Below are positions 35,701 to 38,739 of a stretch of 38,739 nucleotides of DNA, one piece after another. Made by a program: the position numbers and the translations under genes. Numbering within the stretch: position 1 is the stretch's first letter; every line of letters begins with the position of its first letter. Source of the DNA: an uncultured Flavobacteriales bacterium (GTDB lineage: Bacteria; Bacteroidota; Bacteroidia; Flavobacteriales_D; Sanyastnellaceae); the NCBI GenBank assembly GCA_905480095.1, contig CAJQPF010000017.1, forward strand, positions 1 through 38,739, given 5' to 3'. The notes below the pieces were generated by a model. It ran no database searches. It saw nothing but the letters and a program-made list of their open reading frames with translations, and was not told the DNA's origin.

Positions 35701-36017
35701 CAAATTCCAATGCAGATAACTACAATCCAGATGCGACAACGGACGATGGTTCATGTTTGGCAACTGGATGTACTTACCCCGGTGCTGATAACTACGATGC
35801 AGCAAATACATCTTCGGATGGTAGCTGTATCTTCTCTGGATGTACTGATCCTGAAGCAGACAACTATATCGCTTATGCAAACCTTGACGATGGTTCATGT
35901 GGGCCCTGTGGTGAAGCAAATGATTGTCCATTTGATGCAAATGGTGATGGTGAGATAGGCTCTGCTGACTTACTTGATTTCTTAATTGCATATGGTCAAG
36001 CTTGTTCGGATCTATAA
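32748..36017 (+). CDS. Large secreted protein: three copies of a beta domain, 13 Cys-rich repeats, dockerin-like C-terminus
   Basis: A 1089-residue protein with signal peptide [20 protein letters not shown] domain of about 180 residues occurs three times (about residues 22-203, 255-430 and 690-865), each with TYRLYANF-like, [10 protein letters not shown]-like and [10 protein letters not shown]-like strands; it resembles a beta-sandwich. Between and after them are 13 copies of a 22-40 residue module of the form GCTDxxACNYDPxAxxDDGSC, some with the spacer [11 protein letters not shown]. The chain ends [20 protein letters not shown] followed by [10 protein letters not shown], a calcium-binding EF-hand/dockerin-like loop, instead of a classical type IX sorting domain. 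The protein is acidic and probably binds calcium. Its role at the surface is unknown. Confidence 0.85.
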   Translation: MKRYLLFALAALTTGFAQANFVALESEVYAESDYGTVYRVYATFDSPDDELVAVYALETSPMVLDVTTSFYQDAVGGTLGNTINPAFFGAFPSLEFDSWFTIGSADSNGTSDIQQVGMDSAFALFEGGSGFNLDAFVGGSFFLIPNVSADAEAGTDGRVLIGQFTTDGVVNLTVNLQWDDVDANTNNSLGQSISFPFVAVPGCTDATAENYNPSATEDDGSCTFASGCTNASADNYDAAAVEDDGSCTYGGGLLTGISYETVAINPLGTGQNTYRLYANFSSADTEVTAVYGTDSTPWSLTSSAEDGFYNDEVGADFGGSVNPLFYGAFPNLEFDSWFTIGAQPGDADGLNSAFDAALTSLEDFNNGGAYVVNTFIGGSIFVVPGANTQGVPVAGKVLLGQFTTSGIVDALVNIQFRNAAQESIYAEGLTLTFPQVGVGCTDTTACNYDPAAELDDGSCAVDDDCGVCGGDNSSCGGCTDASACNYDSAAIIDDGSCAVNDECGICGGTGIPAGDCDCDGNVLDECGVCGGGGIADGDCDCDGNVIDECGECGGGGIADGDCDCDGSQLDVCGICGGDGTTCGGCTDASACNYDPDAIIDSGSCAYDDQCGVCGGDDSTCGGCTDASACNYDPAAIIDDGSCSTNDLCGVCGGDDSSCSGCLNPDAENYDASALYDDGSCTWGDGLSTGLSYEVVSSDPLGTGAVTYRLYANLTPDAAEVTAAYGTDTTPWSLTSTAVDGFYNDEVGADFGGSVNPLFYGAFPNLEFDSWFTIGAQPGDDDGLNSAFDAELTSLEDFNSGGDFVVDTFIGGSIFVVPGANAQGVPVDGKVLLGQFTTSGQVTALVNIQIRDSAAESHYAEGMTLVFPLGVAGCQDVSACNYNPDSTFDDGSCEYPSEFYTCDGCINDADMDGVCDELEVLGCTDNQSCNYNPAATEEDGSCAQDDACGVCGGDDSSCSGCTNPAADNYDSSALIDDGSCSIAGCTNSNADNYNPDATTDDGSCLATGCTYPGADNYDAANTSSDGSCIFSGCTDPEADNYIAYANLDDGSCGPCGEANDCPFDANGDGEIGSADLLDFLIAYGQACSDL
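33663..33769 (+). repeat. Intragenic repeat, copy 1 (domain 2 of the secreted repeat protein)
   Basis: Positions 33663-33769 are matched at 106 of 107 bases by 34962-35068. The final 83 bases (33687-33769) are identical. Flanking parts of the same domain are clearly more diverged, so a recent gene conversion or duplication is likely. Confidence 0.9.
34060..34795 (+). repeat. Cysteine-rich module array, copies 3-7
   Basis: Five modules of the GCTDxxACNYDPxAxxDDGSC type lie in tandem, with extra DCDCDGN and CGVCGGG spacers between copies 4 and 5. At the DNA level they are similar but not identical, as expected of an old protein repeat with some recent copying. Confidence 0.85.
34962..35068 (+). 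repeat. Intragenic repeat, copy 2 (domain 3 of the secreted repeat protein)
   Basis: This is the partner of 33663-33769, offset by 1299 bases. The only difference is one base (A for C at 34985). Confidence 0.9.
35361..35915 (+). repeat. Cysteine-rich module array, copies 8-13
   Basis: Six further modules follow the third beta domain and lead into the C-terminal calcium-binding-like segment. Spacers vary: copy 8 has a [18 protein letters not shown] insert that also appears, in related form, in the gene at the right edge. Confidence 0.85.
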
Positions 36018-36042
36018 AGCTCCCTAGTCTTTCTAAATTCTT

Positions 36043-36078
36043 AAAGCGTCAATCCTTCATTGGATTGGCGCTTTTTTA
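36043..36078 (+). terminator. Intrinsic terminator after the secreted repeat protein
   Basis: AAAGCGTCAATCC (36043-36055) pairs with GGATTGGCGCTTT (36062-36074) with one G-U pair and a 6-base loop, followed by a run of T. It lies 26 bases after the stop. Confidence 0.85.
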
Positions 36079-36229
36079 TTACAATTGTTCGGATTTTCCT
36101 GAAGTTTTGGATGATGCATTTTTTTAGAAATTTTGGAGCCAAAGCGCATGCGAAATCTATAATATGTTTGATTTTAAGAAGTTTAACAACACTTTTGCTT
36201 AAAGGGAAGTCCGTGACAATTTCCTAAGG

Positions 36230-36237
36230 TATCTTTG
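36230..36237 (+). promoter_or_regulatory. -7 box (TATCTTTG) of ribA
   Basis: TATCTTTG then CCAA then the ATG at 36242, the same layout and the same CCAA spacer as at the RibBA-type gene. The ribA mRNA is therefore probably leaderless. Confidence 0.6.
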
Positions 36238-36241
36238 CCAA

Positions 36242-36838
36242 ATGGAACCACTTGTTGAATCTAGACTGCCAACCAAGTATGGTGGATTTATAATCTTAGC
36301 CTTCAAGGCTAATGTGGAGGATATGCCTCATTTGGCATTAATTTCCGACAAATTTATTAAAGGGACTGAAAACATTGTGCCTGTAAGAGTTCACAGTGAA
36401 TGTATGACCGGAGATGTTTTTGCTTCTTCAAGATGTGATTGTGGGGAGCAATTGTCTTCCTCGATGATGCATCTCCAAAAAGAAGGAGGTATATTACTAT
36501 ACTTGAGGCAGGAGGGAAGAGGGATTGGTTTGGTTGAGAAACTGAAGGCATACAATCTACAGGATGTAGGGCAGGATACCTATGAAGCAAATGTCAATCT
36601 TGGACACCCAGAGGATGGACGCTCCTTTGTTCCCGCAATAGAAATACTTAGGTATTTAAAGGTGAAATCGATCCAACTCCTCACAAACAACCCTGACAAA
36701 GTTGGCGCGTTTGATGACGTAGACGATATTAACGTGGTCGAGAGATTACCCCTAGAGGTAGGTTTTGATTCAGAAAACAAAGATTATCTGGAAGCGAAAC
36801 GCCTTGTGAAAGGTCATTTTTTTGGGACTAATTCATAG
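36242..36838 (+). CDS. ribA: GTP cyclohydrolase II
   Basis: RibA opens GTP to start riboflavin synthesis. The 198-residue product has all catalytic segments: VPVRVHSECMTGDVFASSRC, DCGEQL, YLRQEGRGIGLVEKLKAYNL, DTYEANVNLGHPEDGR and LLTNNPDKV. The zinc cysteines are C54, C65 and C67, the same positions as in the E. coli enzyme. It is therefore the active partner missing from the RibBA-type protein at 29118. It stands alone, with a promoter directly at the ATG and a hairpin over its stop. Confident. Confidence 0.95.
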   Translation: MEPLVESRLPTKYGGFIILAFKANVEDMPHLALISDKFIKGTENIVPVRVHSECMTGDVFASSRCDCGEQLSSSMMHLQKEGGILLYLRQEGRGIGLVEKLKAYNLQDVGQDTYEANVNLGHPEDGRSFVPAIEILRYLKVKSIQLLTNNPDKVGAFDDVDDINVVERLPLEVGFDSENKDYLEAKRLVKGHFFGTNS

Positions 36839-36858
36839 AAATATGTGTTTCTATGAAT
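36831..36858. terminator. Hairpin between convergent ribA and DUF819 genes
   Basis: ATTCATAGAAA (36831-36841) and TTTCTATGAAT (36848-36858) form an 11-base perfect stem with a 6-base loop. The left arm contains the ribA stop codon. It is A/T rich and lacks a clear T run, so termination is plausible but not certain. Confidence 0.5.
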
Positions 36859-36866
36859 GTTCAATT

Positions 36867-38138
36867 CTAAGAAATAATATGCATCCACTCCATACATATG
36901 ATGGCCGCAACAGTTCCTACTGCATAACCGAGTACGGCAAGTAAAATCCCTACAGGAGCAAGCGCAGGGGAGAATGCGCTGGCGACGATAGGGGCTGATG
37001 CAGCCCCTCCTACATTTGCTTGAGAGCCAACGGCAACGAAGAAGAATGGAGCTTTGATGGCTCTTGCGACAACGACAAGCACAACGATGTGAACGAACAT
37101 CCAAATGAGACCTATAATGATTGCAGATGAATAGGTCGACCAATTTTCGATGAGCGCTGCCACGTCCATTTTCATTCCGATTGTTGCGACGAGTATGTAA
37201 AGGAACAATGACCCCATCTTACTCGCACCTGCTCCTTCATATTTGCTGGCTTTTGTAAAGCTCAGCGCAACACCCAATACGGTTGCGATGACGACGATCC
37301 AAAAGAAGCCTTTTTCAAGAGAGGATAAAAATTTCACAAAGCTGTCTGGGTTGGTCGCAAGAATACCTGCAAACCAGTCATGAATGCCTACGCTCGCAGT
37401 GTCTGCTACGATATGAGAAATGGCCACACAACCAAATGCGATTCCTACCACCACCATAAGATCTGTAAAGGAAGGGATTCTCGCGATGCTGGCAGAGTAT
37501 TCTTCTACTTTGGTTTTTAATTCATTGACAGCAGAACTATCTGCTTTAAGCCATTTGTCGATGGCTTCAGTTCGACTGGCGCCATATAGAAGGAAAGGCA
37601 TCCATAGGTTTGCAACAAAAACATCCACGATCAGCATGATTGAGAATTGTTGATCCATGGTTTCGGAGATCTCTTTAAGGGCAGCCTGGTTTGCTCCGCC
37701 TCCTATCCAACTTCCTGCAACAGTCGATAAACCTCGCCACATCGCTTCAGGGGAGTCTCCACCAAACACCTCTGGGTTGAATTGTCCAACAGTCCAAAGG
37801 GCAATGGGGCCGCCTATCACAATGCCAATTGTTGCTGCGAAAAACATGATCAACGCTTTGGGACCCAAATTATAAATTCCTTTAAGATCAATGCTCAAGC
37901 AAAGTAAAACCAGGCTGGCTGGGAGCAAGTAGCGTGAGGCAACGAAATACAGACTGGATGATTCTCCATCTACAATGCCCAAAGAATTAAATGCTGCAGG
38001 GATAAAGTAGCACAGCAAAAGGCTCGGCACAAAAGTGAAGAATTTCTTACATTGAGGAAGACTGGCGGCATAGAAAATCCCTGCCAAGGTGACTGCAAGA
38101 AGGCCTAGAACGACAGCATCATTAGCTATTGGAAACAT
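36867..38138 (-). CDS. DUF819 family membrane protein
   Basis: The 423-residue product has about 10-11 hydrophobic helices, from VVLGLLAVTLAGIFYAASL to the final VGILLAVLGYAVGTVAAII. Diagnostic segments of DUF819 (YjcL-like) are RGLSTVAGSWIGGGANQAAL, IMLIVDVFVANLWMPFLLY, LFLYILVATIGMKMD, and the C-terminal FVAVGSQANVGGAASAPIVA. The glycine-rich motifs in the two halves suggest a transporter with an inverted repeat. The substrate is not known. It converges with ribA, and on its start side lies the terminator of the right-edge gene. Confidence 0.88.
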   Translation of the reverse strand: MFPIANDAVVLGLLAVTLAGIFYAASLPQCKKFFTFVPSLLLCYFIPAAFNSLGIVDGESSSLYFVASRYLLPASLVLLCLSIDLKGIYNLGPKALIMFFAATIGIVIGGPIALWTVGQFNPEVFGGDSPEAMWRGLSTVAGSWIGGGANQAALKEISETMDQQFSIMLIVDVFVANLWMPFLLYGASRTEAIDKWLKADSSAVNELKTKVEEYSASIARIPSFTDLMVVVGIAFGCVAISHIVADTASVGIHDWFAGILATNPDSFVKFLSSLEKGFFWIVVIATVLGVALSFTKASKYEGAGASKMGSLFLYILVATIGMKMDVAALIENWSTYSSAIIIGLIWMFVHIVVLVVVARAIKAPFFFVAVGSQANVGGAASAPIVASAFSPALAPVGILLAVLGYAVGTVAAIICMEWMHIIS

Positions 38139-38189
38139 TGGGTAGGTATTTCGTGTTACTTGAAGGGTGTAAGCTACAAAAACTTAGAA

Positions 38190-38223
38190 TAAAAAAAGAG
38201 CGATCTCATGAATGAGACCGCTC
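38190..38223 (-). terminator. Intrinsic terminator after the right-edge secreted protein gene
   Basis: On the minus strand GAGCGGTCTCAT pairs with ATGAGATCGCTC (38198-38209 and 38212-38223) with one G-U pair, followed by seven T. It lies 29 bases after the stop at 38252. Confidence 0.85.
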
Positions 38224-38251
38224 CTAAATTTCGGTGGTGAGCCGAACCCTA

Positions 38252-38739
38252 TCACCTTATCATCAATGGGGTTGCACTGAATGGATTAGAAGATCCCAAA
38301 TGGGCGATGTACGTGCCAGGGCTTATTGATTCGCTGATTATAAATAGTTGAATACCATCTGAATACCGAGTTCCTTGACCTTCCCAAACCAATCGGCCAT
38401 CGGTGCCTATGATTTTAAGTGTGATCAAGCTTTCGGATGAACTTCTTATAAATAGTTTTCCGTTTCCGTTAGAGTAGGGGTTTGGATATAGAGTGAATAA
38501 TTCACTATCTAAAATATCTATTGCGTTTGTTGTGGTGTTTCCTTCGCAATCGTAATTAGGTTCAGCATAAATGCATTCACCTGAATCTGTCGCATCAGCA
38601 TCGTAGTTACATGCGCTGGTATCTTGACACCCTGGTATTTCTAATTCGTTACAGATGCCATCGTTATCAGTGTCATGTAGGCATTCTCCTTCACAGTCAT
38701 AATAAACCTCAGCGTAAGTACATTCTCCAACATCTGTCG
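38252..38739 (-). CDS. Secreted protein with T9SS type A sorting domain (partial, N-terminus beyond right edge)
   Basis: Reading the minus strand from the right edge gives 161 codons to a TGA at 38252. The visible part begins with modules like those in the 1089-residue protein: CEGECLHDTDNDGICNELEI and GCQDTSACNYDADATDSGEC. It ends with a type A sorting domain: FTLYPNPYSNGNGKLFIRSS, LITLKIIGTDGRLVWEGQG and SPGTYIAHLGS. The protein is probably exported through the type IX system and displayed or released. The start and most of the protein are not in view. It shares the cysteine-rich module with the 32748 protein. Confidence 0.85.
   Translation of the reverse strand, partial: TDVGECTYAEVYYDCEGECLHDTDNDGICNELEIPGCQDTSACNYDADATDSGECIYAEPNYDCEGNTTTNAIDILDSELFTLYPNPYSNGNGKLFIRSSSESLITLKIIGTDGRLVWEGQGTRYSDGIQLFIISESISPGTYIAHLGSSNPFSATPLMIR

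Noticed and set aside
34060-35915. Regularly spaced DNA repeats that might look like a CRISPR array
   Set aside because: They are coding repeats within one open frame, with variable spacing and no identical direct repeats separated by unique spacers.

Overview
The window looks like a chromosomal segment of a marine Bacteroidota bacterium, most likely order Flavobacteriales. The evidence is the type IX secretion protein PorQ, three secreted proteins of which two end in recognisable type IX sorting domains, the bacillithiol enzyme BshA, the alternative GlmU-like protein of Bacteroidota, DUF4920 and ChaN lipoproteins, and promoter -7 boxes of the Bacteroidota form TAnnTTTG. I saw no tRNA, rRNA, CRISPR array, transposase or phage module. 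TGA is used as an ordinary stop in several genes.

Layout. Positions 1-12686 form a dense leftward block: lon, porQ, cmk, a GH3/serine-hydrolase fusion lipoprotein, bshA and a small membrane protein, with several 1-4 base overlaps. A lipoprotein and a very large secreted lipase-like protein follow and run off the left edge. Cmk carries an in-frame TGA at a conserved glycine but is otherwise full length. The GlmU-like gene (12791-13930) lies just upstream of lon. Positions 14012-16557 run rightward: a choice-of-anchor-L protein with a type B sorting domain and a small basic/acidic protein, ending in a strong bidirectional terminator. Positions 16636-22949 hold a winged-helix-like protein, aat with a degenerate acyltransferase-like partner, a divergent NUDIX/HEAT-like pair, and a leftward group of acyl-CoA carboxylase beta, ChaN, DUF4920 and a CxxCH lipoprotein.

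Positions 23023-26226 encode a membrane protein, ettA and gluQRS. xerD and a SPOR-like envelope protein (26239-28397) run leftward. Upstream of them is a 339-base intergenic region that appears to carry its own promoter, two hairpins and a terminator, which suggests a small RNA or attenuated leader. Then come L31 type B, ribBA, def, a TPR-like lipoprotein, class II aldolase, a 1089-residue secreted repeat protein, ribA, a DUF819 membrane protein and the C-terminal end of another secreted protein cut by the right edge.

Genes that work together. RibBA has an intact RibB half, but its GTP cyclohydrolase II half has lost the zinc cysteines; a separate intact RibA 6 kb away probably supplies that step. 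PorQ belongs to the machine that would export the sorting-domain proteins in the window. EttA, GluQRS, L31, Def and Aat serve translation or protein N-terminal processing. Four genes (the GlmU-like gene, ribBA, def, ribA) have a -7 box exactly four bases before the ATG, which predicts leaderless transcripts.
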